This document shows, piece by piece, positions 17,451 through 25,409 of a DNA stretch of 64,000 bases. The position numbers and the translations under genes were made by a program. The notes below the pieces were generated by a model that was not told the DNA's origin, did no database searches, and saw nothing but the letters and a program-made list of their open reading frames with translations. The DNA is from UBA4810 sp002479215 (GTDB taxonomy: Bacteria > Desulfobacterota > Syntrophia > Syntrophales > Smithellaceae), in NCBI GenBank assembly GCA_049514435.1, contig JBEKVB010000001.1, positions 400,341 to 464,340 on the forward strand. The letters run 5' to 3'. Each line of letters opens with the position of its first letter. The first letter of the stretch is position 1.

Positions 17451-19643
17451 CAAACAGAATGCCGTAATTTTCTGAACGGTATAATAATATTTATTTGTGA
17501 AACTCAAATTCTAAAAGTGAAACACATTAAAATTTGTAAGTCGAACAATCCCGCCAAAGGCGGAGGGTTGAATACCCCGCAGCTTGCTACGGAAATAAGT
17601 TTCCAACGCTTGCTTTGGGGTTTCATACCCGTGATTATAGCTGTTCTTATAGGTTTTTGCCCTAACGCATATGGTCTGGATCAACTTCCTGAAAATGTAT
17701 ATTTGAAAAACAGTCAACAAGGGATTTCATATGAGTATTACTATGCCCTGAAAGACGGCAAGATTTGGATTAAGCCCAATGAAAGTACCACCGGTATCAA
17801 GGGAGAATGGAAACTTTTTGACAGTACCGGCACACCATTTGGGGAAGATGTTCCATCATTCAAGCCTGATGACAAAATCGCCGGATTTTCCACTGATGGA
17901 ACTATGATAGTAGCAGTTTCGAACAACGGCAGATTCTATTTCTGGCAGCCTACCCTCGAGGAAAAAACAACCTGGGACGAGGAAATCGGTTCCCCGTTCT
18001 CCGATTCACTATATCTACCGAAAAATAAATTGTGGAGCTTTAGTTTTAGCATCTTGCGCGCGCCATGGAAAAGACTTACTCCGATGCATGATATCGTGAC
18101 ATACTGGGAAGATATCGATGGAAACAAAACTCAGTTTGGCTTGACAGCGACCATTTATGTCGTTGACCCCGCCGGGCAAAAAATCTACTTTACCGATACC
18201 GGCTTGCCGGCAACATTTAACAGGGCATTTACTTCCCCTGGAAGAGGCGCTTTTATTATTGAAAATATGAGCAGTGCCGCTTCCACCATTTTTGTAATTA
18301 ACGAAACAGGAAAGATGTACACAAGAATGATTGACGCGGAAATAGAAGGGGGCGGTCCGGCGCTGATGTTCACCTATAAAAGGGGAAAAAGAACTAAGAA
18401 TGACGAGATCGTTCCGATCATGGATGCCCTGCGGTCTTTGCCGCTTCCTGATTGGCGGGAACAGGAACCGATAAAGGAAGTACTCGATGATCGGATGAAA
18501 CAAGCGGTCATTACCAAGAACATAACGATACTCCAGACCGGAGAAGGGAATGCGGCCCGCGAGCTCCGGGTTCAGGGACGCAACAGATCAGGCAAATACG
18601 GATATTATTTCAAAAAAATATTTGATCCGTCCTGGAATTTTAAAATTACCAACGAATATTTCAATAATAAGATAATCGTAAAAAACTATTTACAAGAGGC
18701 CTGGAAAGGCAGGAAGCTGGACAAAACATATTCCGGCAGCATGGAGCAGATATCCGCGCCATCATTACAGGTCGAACTGGTCGATTTTTACTACTTCAGC
18801 TCGCCGGCAACATTACGGGTGCACGTCAAAAACAAACAATTCGATATGAAGTTCCACACGGTGGATCAGTGGTACCTGACCGCTCAGGAAAAAGGTCATC
18901 CGGAGTTGGTGGGAAATCCGGCGGGTGAGCCTAAACTCTTGCAGGGCACCCTGGAGATCCCGGAACCGGTGCTGAACTCGCAAGACCCTGATATTAAAGA
19001 AACAATTGATCGTTACTTCAAACGATTTAATCTGGCAGCGTTTGCTTTTTCAGTCATGGCTGATGATGAGAAGGTTTTCATTCAAAGTAAAATTGTCCAG
19101 CGAGCCTCATTATCCTACATGGATTATGACTTTCGCCGACACATCACCATGGATCTCGTCAATACTGATAACACCAATATAGTGATCCCCGATCTGGCTT
19201 TTACCACCATGGCCAGGTCGTCCAGGCTGGAAGTTCCGAAGAATTGGCAAGCAATGACAAAAAAGGACATTCCTGAAATTGAGAAGCTTATGAATCTTAA
19301 CAAAAATGTTTTATGGGAAATGAGAATATTAAACCTGAAAGGTAAATTTGAACATATCAAAACCAGCCTGCTGGTCCTGAGCGGTGTGGGTATTTATTAT
19401 GCCTTTGACGGTATAGTTAATCTCATCGGCCTGCCGTCATATCCTGTGCTGACCTCCGACCCATACATCAATGAGGAACTCAGCGAGTTTGGAGGCCTTT
19501 CCTATACCGGCGGCGATTCCTTGCTGGATAATGCCCAACTGAATTTTATGTTGGCTTTTAAAGATCCCCTCGATTATAAAAAGGCTGAAGAGATAATAAA
19601 ACAGAGAATAACATTATTGAAAAGCCTTTATCACCGCTTGTAA
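17439..19643 (+). CDS. Large exported protein of unknown function
   Basis: The frame opens at an ATG at 17439 preceded by GGAGGG, giving 734 residues, but the first ~60 codons are family B repeat sequence. A hydrophobic signal-like segment (FIPVIIAVLIGFCPNAYG) lies at residues 62-79. Alternative starts are TTG at 17610 and GTG at 17631, which would place this segment at the N-terminus, so the true start is uncertain. The mature part is rich in aromatic and beta-forming residues with recurring Gly-Lys-Xaa-Tyr/Phe turns (KDGKIWIKPN, NNGRFYFWQP, ETGKMYTR), suggesting a beta-propeller-like N-terminal half. One hydrophobic segment occurs near residue 650 (TSLLVLSGVGIYYAFDGIV). No family recognised. 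Confidence 0.75.
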   Translation: MPVIQTECRNFLNGIIIFICETQILKVKHIKICKSNNPAKGGGLNTPQLATEISFQRLLWGFIPVIIAVLIGFCPNAYGLDQLPENVYLKNSQQGISYEYYYALKDGKIWIKPNESTTGIKGEWKLFDSTGTPFGEDVPSFKPDDKIAGFSTDGTMIVAVSNNGRFYFWQPTLEEKTTWDEEIGSPFSDSLYLPKNKLWSFSFSILRAPWKRLTPMHDIVTYWEDIDGNKTQFGLTATIYVVDPAGQKIYFTDTGLPATFNRAFTSPGRGAFIIENMSSAASTIFVINETGKMYTRMIDAEIEGGGPALMFTYKRGKRTKNDEIVPIMDALRSLPLPDWREQEPIKEVLDDRMKQAVITKNITILQTGEGNAARELRVQGRNRSGKYGYYFKKIFDPSWNFKITNEYFNNKIIVKNYLQEAWKGRKLDKTYSGSMEQISAPSLQVELVDFYYFSSPATLRVHVKNKQFDMKFHTVDQWYLTAQEKGHPELVGNPAGEPKLLQGTLEIPEPVLNSQDPDIKETIDRYFKRFNLAAFAFSVMADDEKVFIQSKIVQRASLSYMDYDFRRHITMDLVNTDNTNIVIPDLAFTTMARSSRLEVPKNWQAMTKKDIPEIEKLMNLNKNVLWEMRILNLKGKFEHIKTSLLVLSGVGIYYAFDGIVNLIGLPSYPVLTSDPYINEELSEFGGLSYTGGDSLLDNAQLNFMLAFKDPLDYKKAEEIIKQRITLLKSLYHRL
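17495..17635. repeat. Family B repeat overlapping the 5' end of the large exported protein gene
   Basis: The blocks gtgaaactcaaattct, gtaagtcgaacaatcccg, aaaggcggagggttga and gggtttcatacccgtgat match in order the repeat inside mntP at 13184-13327. It encodes residues about 20-65 of the following gene if the 17439 start is used. Confidence 0.8.
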
Positions 19644-19649
19644 AATGCC

Positions 19650-20087
19650 TTACTTCAGTTGACTAGCAACCGCCTCACTTAATGCTTTTTGTGCGGCAAT
19701 AAGTTTTTTGTATTTGGATTTTATTTTTTCCACATTTCCCGAAAGAATCGCCTTCAGAAGATCTCCTTCCATTTCGGCGACATCGATTCTCTGATAGTAA
19801 TCCATGGCTTCCTTAAGATGCGCTAAAACGATCTTTCCGGTCAGGATCGGATGATTATTGGTAACATTGGCATCACTGAATCTCGTCCCATGCTCGAGTT
19901 CCACCTCCAGGCCCAGGCGAAAATCTTCTAAGTGAATAGCCATGCCCTCCGTATTGACAATGGCGAGGATTTTGGACGCTTCCTGTGTCGAAACGACTGC
20001 TTCTTTTCGCTTTGACCAGTCATCCAACCCGATCTCAGCACACACCCTTCCGACCTCTTTTGCTGTTACGTATTCCGGCAATATCAT
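19650..20087 (-). CDS. DUF5661-like small protein
   Basis: A 145-residue soluble protein beginning MILPEYVTAKEVGRVCAEIG. The central pattern FRLGLEVELEHGTRFSDANV followed by HPILTGKIVLAHLKEAMDYY resembles the DUF5661 signature (G-x-x-VELEHG ... TGKIALAHL-x-E-x-x-DYY), whose function is unknown. The histidines and glutamates in these two motifs could bind a metal, but this is speculation. A good GGAG lies before the ATG. It is convergent with the exported protein gene, 6 bp away. Its 5' leader and first codons recur twice downstream of this locus. Confidence 0.8.
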   Translation of the reverse strand: MILPEYVTAKEVGRVCAEIGLDDWSKRKEAVVSTQEASKILAIVNTEGMAIHLEDFRLGLEVELEHGTRFSDANVTNNHPILTGKIVLAHLKEAMDYYQRIDVAEMEGDLLKAILSGNVEKIKSKYKKLIAAQKALSEAVASQLK

Positions 20088-20104
20088 GATTTTCTCCTTT
20101 CTTA
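20062..20104 (-). repeat. Duplicated gene leader, copy 1 (native)
   Basis: The ribosome binding region and first ~13 codons of the DUF5661 gene. Closely similar sequences occur at 24639-24690 and 25209-25259, on the same strand, in front of two other genes. Confidence 0.7.
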
Positions 20105-20332
20105 ATTAACCTGGGACTGTGCTGATAAAAATTACATCTACTACTAAACAAAATAAAAGCACGAAAAGTTTATCGATTACCATTGGAAAGTGCGAAAGCA
20201 ACTCCCTAAATTAAACGAACACCGCCCAAGGAATTAACGGACTTCGTTTTTTTCTGCTCATACATCAGCGGGGCGGCTAATCCAGTCCAGATCAGATTGA
20301 GGTTGACAACTGACCGCGTCTTATCTTATCAG

Positions 20333-21805
20333 CTACTTTTTTAAAACCAAGGCGTAGCCTTTCTCTCGAAATAATTTCAGACAGGCATCCACAGCAGCAG
20401 CATCATAAAGGATGCCCTTATTCCGGGAAATCTCTTCCAGTGCAAGATTGATTCCAATGGCCGGCCTATAGGGACGATGGAAAGTGATGGCCTCCACGAC
20501 ATCGGCGATAGCCAGAATCCGCGCCTCCAAAAGAATATCATCTCCCTTAAGACCCTGAGGATAGCCGGATCCATCCATCCGCTCATGATGCTGAAGGACG
20601 ACATCGGCCACGGGCCAGGGAAATTCGATGTCTTTTAGAATATCATACCCTGACTGGGAGTGTGTTTTAATTAAATTGAATTCCAGATCAATCAGTTTTG
20701 TCGGCTTGCTGAGTATCTCCGCCGGAATGGCTATCTTGCCAATGTCATGAATAGTGGAGGCAGTAAAGATGAAGTCCTGCCAATCTTCCGATAAGCCCAT
20801 TTCTTTGGCAATCGCCCGGGCCAGATCGGCTACCCGCTGTTGATGACCAGAAGTATAGGGATCTCTCATTTCCACCGTTATGGATATGGCCTGGACCGTG
20901 GCTCTCAGGGCTTTTCTCATCTGCTCAAAGCTCTGCGCACGTTCTTCGTCCGCCTGCTTGCGCTCGGTGATGTTGCGTACGAAAGCGAGGACGATTCTTT
21001 GACCCATACGTTGAACAACATTGGTATTGATCTCAACGGGTATGAGGCGCCCTTCTTTGCTGATCAGATCAATCTCATCCGGGCCGGTGGACTTGCCCTT
21101 CATATTGGTCTGGAGCAACAAGACGGCTTTGTTTAGGCTATTTTCAGACAGAATATTCAATTCCAAAAAGTTTTTACCGATTAGCTCTTCACGCCGGTAA
21201 CCAAACATCTCTTCACACTTGCGGTTGCCGTAAAGGAAGTTGCCTTCCATATCGTTCATGTAGACGCCATCCGGGGCATACTCCAAGTAGCTCCTGAATA
21301 ATTCTTCGCTCTCCCGCAACGCCTCCTCGGCCTGCTTGCGGGCGGTGATATCATTCAGAAAACTCAGGGTAGCGGGTCTTCCTTTCCATTGAATAACAGC
21401 CGTATTAAATTCAACCCACTTTACGGTTCCATCTTCATTGAGAATCCTGAAAGAATAAGCAACGGGAACTTCCTCACCTTTCAGCCTTCTTATATGATGA
21501 TCGACGACCATATTACGATCATCGGGATGGATAAAGTCTGTGAAAGATTTGGGTGTTAATATCTCTTCGGAATATCTTATCATGTCCACAGCAGCACGAT
21601 TGGCAAAGACCAACTTCATATCTTGTGCGATGATGATAGCTTCCTTTGCATTCTCTACGACCTGACGATACTTCTCTTCGCTTACCCGTAGCGCCTTTTC
21701 CGCCTGCTGGCGCTCTGATTCTGAATACTCCAGTTCCTGCATTCTCTGTTTTAAGACGGATAGCTCTTCGATAAGTTTCTGCTTTGTCTTGGATGGATCT
21801 TTCAT
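20333..21805 (-). CDS. PAS-PAS-HD-GYP signalling protein (predicted c-di-GMP phosphodiesterase)
   Basis: A cytoplasmic protein of 490 residues with no membrane segments. A short coiled coil (residues 5-45) precedes two PAS domains, about 45-165 and 170-285, each ending in the D-I-T-A/E-R-K-Q pattern. The C-terminal HD-GYP domain (about 305-485) has HDIGK and HHERMDGSGYPQGLKGDD, the full metal-binding and GYP motifs, so it should be catalytically active in hydrolysing cyclic di-GMP. The PAS domains could bind a ligand or haem; this cannot be read directly. GGAGGAG lies before the ATG. Confidence 0.92.
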   Translation of the reverse strand: MKDPSKTKQKLIEELSVLKQRMQELEYSESERQQAEKALRVSEEKYRQVVENAKEAIIIAQDMKLVFANRAAVDMIRYSEEILTPKSFTDFIHPDDRNMVVDHHIRRLKGEEVPVAYSFRILNEDGTVKWVEFNTAVIQWKGRPATLSFLNDITARKQAEEALRESEELFRSYLEYAPDGVYMNDMEGNFLYGNRKCEEMFGYRREELIGKNFLELNILSENSLNKAVLLLQTNMKGKSTGPDEIDLISKEGRLIPVEINTNVVQRMGQRIVLAFVRNITERKQADEERAQSFEQMRKALRATVQAISITVEMRDPYTSGHQQRVADLARAIAKEMGLSEDWQDFIFTASTIHDIGKIAIPAEILSKPTKLIDLEFNLIKTHSQSGYDILKDIEFPWPVADVVLQHHERMDGSGYPQGLKGDDILLEARILAIADVVEAITFHRPYRPAIGINLALEEISRNKGILYDAAAVDACLKLFREKGYALVLKK

Positions 21806-22068
21806 CTAATGCTCCTCCATCGTAACAAACGGTGCTGGCTGGAAACAAAAAAGGACGATTGTCTTGTTGCGTGAAAAAACTCTTATGTAAACTACCGCAT
21901 GCCCATTGAGATGTCAAATGGAACGTACGGCATCAGATGCTGTTCGCCATCTGAAATCATCAACTTTTCCTTGCTCTTGCTGTTTATTGATTACAGGAAG
22001 AAGTGCTTGCTGAAAACACCTACAAGTCAACAATCATGGTGAATAAAATATTTTGAGGATTTACGCTA

Positions 22069-22923
22069 TTAAAGCGTTGCGTAGGCAATAACGGAACGTT
22101 TGGGGATGTGCAGATCCTTTTGACGCTGACGGAAGTATCGTTCTTCGGCTTCTTTGTCGGAGAGAAAAGCAATGGTCTTGAAACCTGTCTGGCGCAGTTT
22201 TGTTTCGATCGCCGCGGGGGTAAAGAAGCTGACAAATGGTTCTCCAACAGCGGAGACAATTTTAGACAACGAAGAATGAAAGCTGCTCGCCGGGCCGGAT
22301 AATGAATCCGGCGGCTGGGCGAAAGTGAATGTGATTTCGCTTTCGGACGGAAATTGAGCAATGGTCCGCAGCACCGCGTCAATGGCATCTTCTTTAAGAT
22401 ACATGGTAACGCCCAGCCAGGAAAAAAAAGACGTCTCCGTAAGCGATACGCCATGCCGCAGGAGTCCATCACGTAACGATTCATGCTCAAAATCGATACC
22501 GACAAAGCTGAGATTCGGCGGAAGCTCCATGCCTGCCTGCTCCAACCGCAGTCGTTTTTGAGCCTGGGTTGCCGGCTGATCTACTTCAAATATCTTCAGT
22601 GCTTTTGCCCAGGCGGGTTGTCTATAGGCGAACGTGTCGAAACCCGCTCCCAGGATCACATATTGTGTGATTCCCCGACCGGCTGCTTCTGCGAGACGGT
22701 CCTCGGCAAAACGCGAACGGAGAACAACGTGAGTGCGCAATGCGCGCGCTGCCAGCGTTTGGTGGTGATCCTTGTTGTTTTTAATCTGACGGCAGGCATC
22801 CTCTCCCAGCATCGTCAGTGCGGTGGGATCATCCAGAATCAAAGGCTTAGCGTCCAGCAATTGATGCACTCCCCGCATAAATAATGTTCCTAAGGCTGTG
22901 TTGCTTGCATTGCGATCCGACAT
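22069..22923 (-). CDS. Class I SAM-dependent methyltransferase (TIGR00027/LCM-like)
   Basis: A 284-residue protein of the leucine-carboxyl-methyltransferase-like family. It shows RTHVVLRSRFAEDRLAEA followed by the SAM motif YVILGAGFDTFAYR, then the acidic VFEVDQPATQ loop and SFFSWLGVTMYLKEDAI. These features are typical of the TIGR00027 group found in Mycobacterium and Desulfobacterota. The methyl acceptor is not known. It starts at an ATG with AGGGA upstream and abuts the DUF2889 gene with no spacing, so the two are co-transcribed. Confidence 0.88.
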   Translation of the reverse strand: MSDRNASNTALGTLFMRGVHQLLDAKPLILDDPTALTMLGEDACRQIKNNKDHHQTLAARALRTHVVLRSRFAEDRLAEAAGRGITQYVILGAGFDTFAYRQPAWAKALKIFEVDQPATQAQKRLRLEQAGMELPPNLSFVGIDFEHESLRDGLLRHGVSLTETSFFSWLGVTMYLKEDAIDAVLRTIAQFPSESEITFTFAQPPDSLSGPASSFHSSLSKIVSAVGEPFVSFFTPAAIETKLRQTGFKTIAFLSDKEAEERYFRQRQKDLHIPKRSVIAYATL

Positions 22924-23490
22924 CTAATTATCCCTTTTCATATCGATCATCTTTTTGAACCTTTCCACAAGCGGACCATCCTTGTGCCAGGTGTGGCAAG
23001 TATTGATAAGAAATTCTAAGATCATCTTGGCACGATCAGGATCGAATACTGCCGGCTTCTTTGATTGGTATGCTGCATATCCCTGGATGGCAGCCGGGGC
23101 CATTGCCAGGAGGAGCTCCACCAGGTGGGTGCATCCCTTTTTACCTCCGGCCAAATTTTTTACTTTCGCCGTAAAACCTTTGGTAATAGTCAATCCCTTT
23201 ATGGGTGCGAGGCACCCGATAGTTTCCCGGCAAAATTCCCTGGGAACAGATATCAGTTCAACATCAATATCCTCGATTAAAAGATTAGAACAATTAACCA
23301 GCAGGCGTATGCCCATATGATGAATGACGCCGCTTGGAAATGTTTCCCCGGTTATCACACGAGATTCCTGGAAACGATCATCTTTGAGGAAGCCTTCTAC
23401 AATTACTCTTTGTCCGTCATAATCGTATGTCGTTACTTCTATGTTTCGTGTGTGCAGCTTTTCCCCTTTTGATTTCCAAATGGATTGCAT
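22924..23490 (-). CDS. DUF2889 protein
   Basis: A 188-residue soluble protein matching the DUF2889 pattern: HTRNIEVTTYDYDGQRVIVEG at the N-terminus, then HHMGIRLLVN, a Cys-containing ETIGCLAPIKGLTITKGF segment and GCTHLVELLLAMAPAAIQGY. The conserved Cys and His residues (CTH) suggest a binding or catalytic site, but no activity has been established that I know of. Such genes are often found beside acyl-CoA and flavin enzymes, as here with the downstream methyltransferase and the upstream ene-reductase. Confidence 0.85.
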   Translation of the reverse strand: MQSIWKSKGEKLHTRNIEVTTYDYDGQRVIVEGFLKDDRFQESRVITGETFPSGVIHHMGIRLLVNCSNLLIEDIDVELISVPREFCRETIGCLAPIKGLTITKGFTAKVKNLAGGKKGCTHLVELLLAMAPAAIQGYAAYQSKKPAVFDPDRAKMILEFLINTCHTWHKDGPLVERFKKMIDMKRDN

Positions 23491-23524
23491 TCTTATTTTG
23501 GTTCTCCTAAAATATTTTGATTAG

Positions 23525-24619
23525 CTACTCTTTCTCATTGTGACAATAGATGCCTTTTCCTTCGCCTCCGGCAATGATGCAACGATTGTCGGAGATGCAT
23601 TGCGCTTTTCTACGATCTCCCGCCTTCCAGCGATTGATGAGGCCGGGCTCGCGGATGAACGGGCGCGACATGGAAATATAATCCGCCGTTCCTTCTCCCA
23701 CCAGCTGTTCGGCTAATTCAAAGGATCGAATCCCCCCGAGAAGGATCAATGGAATGTGAATCTGCTTGCGGAAGGCGCGGGCCTCTTCCTGGAAATAGGC
23801 CTCTTTTTCCACGCAATCGATTCCCGCCCGGACCGGCGAAAGCTTCCTTTCCGTCAGCATGCCGCCGCTCACTTCAACAGCATCCAGCCCCGCATCGGCC
23901 AGCAGGCTAGTCGCCTTGATGGAATCCGCAAGTGTTAATCCGTTCTCGATGAAATCCTGACAGTTAATCTTCGCCAGAAGCGGATAATCCTTGCCTATGG
24001 CATTTCTGATAGCCTTGTAGACTTCCAGAATAAACCGCGCCCGATTTTCGATGGGGCCGCCGTATGCATCATGACGCCGGTTATAATAAGGAGAAAGGAA
24101 CTCGCTCAAGAGAAAACCATGAGCGCCGTGTATCTGGACACCGTCAAAGCCTGCCGCTTTTGCCCGCAATGCGGCCTTCGCGAAAGCGGCAACGGTTTTT
24201 TGAATATCTTGCACCGTCATTTCATGGCGCGGTGTTGGGGCAAGGCCTTCAAAATTGGACGCCACAAAGGGAGGACGTCCTGTTAACTTCTCCGCGGCAA
24301 AGTTTCCGGCGTGAGATAGCTGTGCCACAATCTTTCCGCCTGCGCCGTGAACGGCTGTCGTCATCTTACGCAGACTTTCGATCAACTCATCTTTATACAT
24401 GCCGATCTGCCCGCTTGAGGCCTGCCCCTCAGGGCTTACATAGCAGTGACTGGTGATGATCAAGCCCACGCCACCTTCTGCCAATGCCTTCATCAGCTTG
24501 ATCAACTTCTGAGTGGGAGCGCCTGTGCCATCGGCCATTCCCTCCCACGTCGCCGCCCTGACAAAACGATTGGACAATTTCATTCCGTTAATGGTGCTCT
24601 TTTCAAATAATTTGTTCAT
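23525..24619 (-). CDS. NADH:flavin oxidoreductase (Old Yellow Enzyme family)
   Basis: A 364-residue FMN TIM-barrel protein. It begins MNKLFEKSTINGMKLSNRFV, with VAQLSHAGNF and the active-site segment GFDGVQIHGAHGFLLSEFLS, then YGGPIENRARF and the phosphate-binding PLILLGGIRS...DYISMSRPFIREP. A short C-terminal tail with Cys residues (CISDNRCIIAGG...YCHNE) resembles the start of the 4Fe-4S segment of longer family members, but the FAD/NAD domains are absent. It likely reduces an activated alkene. AAGGAG precedes the ATG. Upstream is a 17-codon leader frame that overlaps this start as ATGA. Confidence 0.9.
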   Translation of the reverse strand: MNKLFEKSTINGMKLSNRFVRAATWEGMADGTGAPTQKLIKLMKALAEGGVGLIITSHCYVSPEGQASSGQIGMYKDELIESLRKMTTAVHGAGGKIVAQLSHAGNFAAEKLTGRPPFVASNFEGLAPTPRHEMTVQDIQKTVAAFAKAALRAKAAGFDGVQIHGAHGFLLSEFLSPYYNRRHDAYGGPIENRARFILEVYKAIRNAIGKDYPLLAKINCQDFIENGLTLADSIKATSLLADAGLDAVEVSGGMLTERKLSPVRAGIDCVEKEAYFQEEARAFRKQIHIPLILLGGIRSFELAEQLVGEGTADYISMSRPFIREPGLINRWKAGDRRKAQCISDNRCIIAGGEGKGIYCHNEKE

Positions 24620-24638
24620 TTCATCTCCTTTGCCATCT

Positions 24639-24690
24639 CTTTGACTGTTACATGTTCGGGCAATATCATAATTTTCTGCTTTCTTAACAA
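24639..24690 (-). repeat. Duplicated gene leader, copy 2, encoding a 17-codon frame
   Basis: A copy of the DUF5661 gene leader. It keeps the ATG and reads MILPEHVTVKEMAKEMK, then stops at a TGA that overlaps the ATG of the ene-reductase gene (ATGA). It could couple translation of that gene. It also contains the stop codon of the upstream DUF4442 gene. Confidence 0.65.
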
Positions 24691-25169
24691 ACCCTTAGCA
24701 GAAGATTATTTTTTTTAATTTCTATTTTAAACTCTTTTTCTTTATATATATAGTTTATTACTCGTGCTACTTTTTCTCCTGCCTCATTCTCAATATCAAC
24801 CGAAAACTTAGGCAAATATTTTTGACCACCCGACGTGTTATGAATAATGTCCGCGATTTGTTCCTTCGTGATCAAGAATTTTGCAGTTACAGTCCCCTTA
24901 CCCGGTTTGATAAAATCAATGTGAGCCGATTTATCCCAAACAACAAACTCCTCCCCTAAAATAGATATCAACATCAGCATAAAGAAAGGATCTGTCATGG
25001 CGTATAAAGATCCACCGAAATGAGTTCCAACATAATTGCGATTGTACCACCTCAATTTCATCTGCACATATATTTCTCTGTAATCCGGAGAAACACTCTT
25101 AACTATAATTCCTGTACCTAAATAAGGTATATATATATTCGATAAAAGCTTAAATAATTTGTGGTTCAT
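24684..25169 (-). CDS. DUF4442 hotdog-fold protein (thioesterase-like)
   Basis: A 161-residue protein with the hotdog pattern of DUF4442: YREIYVQMKLRWYNRNYVGT followed by HFGGSLYAMTDPFFMLML and the later HIDFIKPGKGTVTAKFLI. The helix after HFGG is the usual active-site or substrate helix in this fold. DUF4442 proteins are related to acyl-CoA thioesterases, but activity is not proven. The last ~10 residues overlap the duplicated leader sequence, so the C-terminus may have been altered by that rearrangement. Confidence 0.85.
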   Translation of the reverse strand: MNHKLFKLLSNIYIPYLGTGIIVKSVSPDYREIYVQMKLRWYNRNYVGTHFGGSLYAMTDPFFMLMLISILGEEFVVWDKSAHIDFIKPGKGTVTAKFLITKEQIADIIHNTSGGQKYLPKFSVDIENEAGEKVARVINYIYKEKEFKIEIKKNNLLLRVC

Positions 25170-25208
25170 TTTTTCCGTCCATGAGAAACTTACTGACTCT
25201 TGCGACTT

Positions 25209-25259
25209 CTTTTACTGTTACATATTCCGGCAATATCGTGATTTTCTTCTTTCTTGATA
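25209..25259 (-). repeat. Duplicated gene leader, copy 3, start codon lost
   Basis: The third copy of the DUF5661 leader, reading ILPEYVTVKEVARV in the same frame, but the ATG has become ACG. It lies just upstream of the DUF4442 gene. About 100 bp of featureless AT-rich sequence separates it from the promoter of the next gene. Confidence 0.65.
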
Positions 25260-25350
25260 AACACGGTGCTTCGTTGATAAATGGTTTAATTTATGAAATG
25301 TAGCTAGAAAATAGGGCGCTGTCCACAATTATCTATTTTTAAAATAATTC

Positions 25351-25379
25351 TTGACAAATAATGTGAAACACATTAAAAT
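25351..25379 (+). promoter_or_regulatory. Promoter with an embedded palindromic operator
   Basis: TTGACA (25351-25356) and TAAAAT (25374-25379) are exactly 17 bp apart. The spacer contains ATGTGAAACACAT (25361-25373), a perfect inverted repeat with arms ATGTG/CACAT around AAA. A dimeric repressor bound there would block RNA polymerase. The downstream protein carries an XRE-type DNA-binding domain, so autoregulation is the simplest reading. Confidence 0.75.
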
Positions 25380-25409
25380 TGTGCCAAAATGCATACAAGG
25401 ATAATGTGT

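Noticed and set aside
17516..17534. The 18-bp word GTGAAACACATTAAAATT shared with the promoter at 25362-25379
   Set aside because: It lies inside a family B repeat and lacks a -35; probably a coincidence or a trace of recombination, not a promoter.
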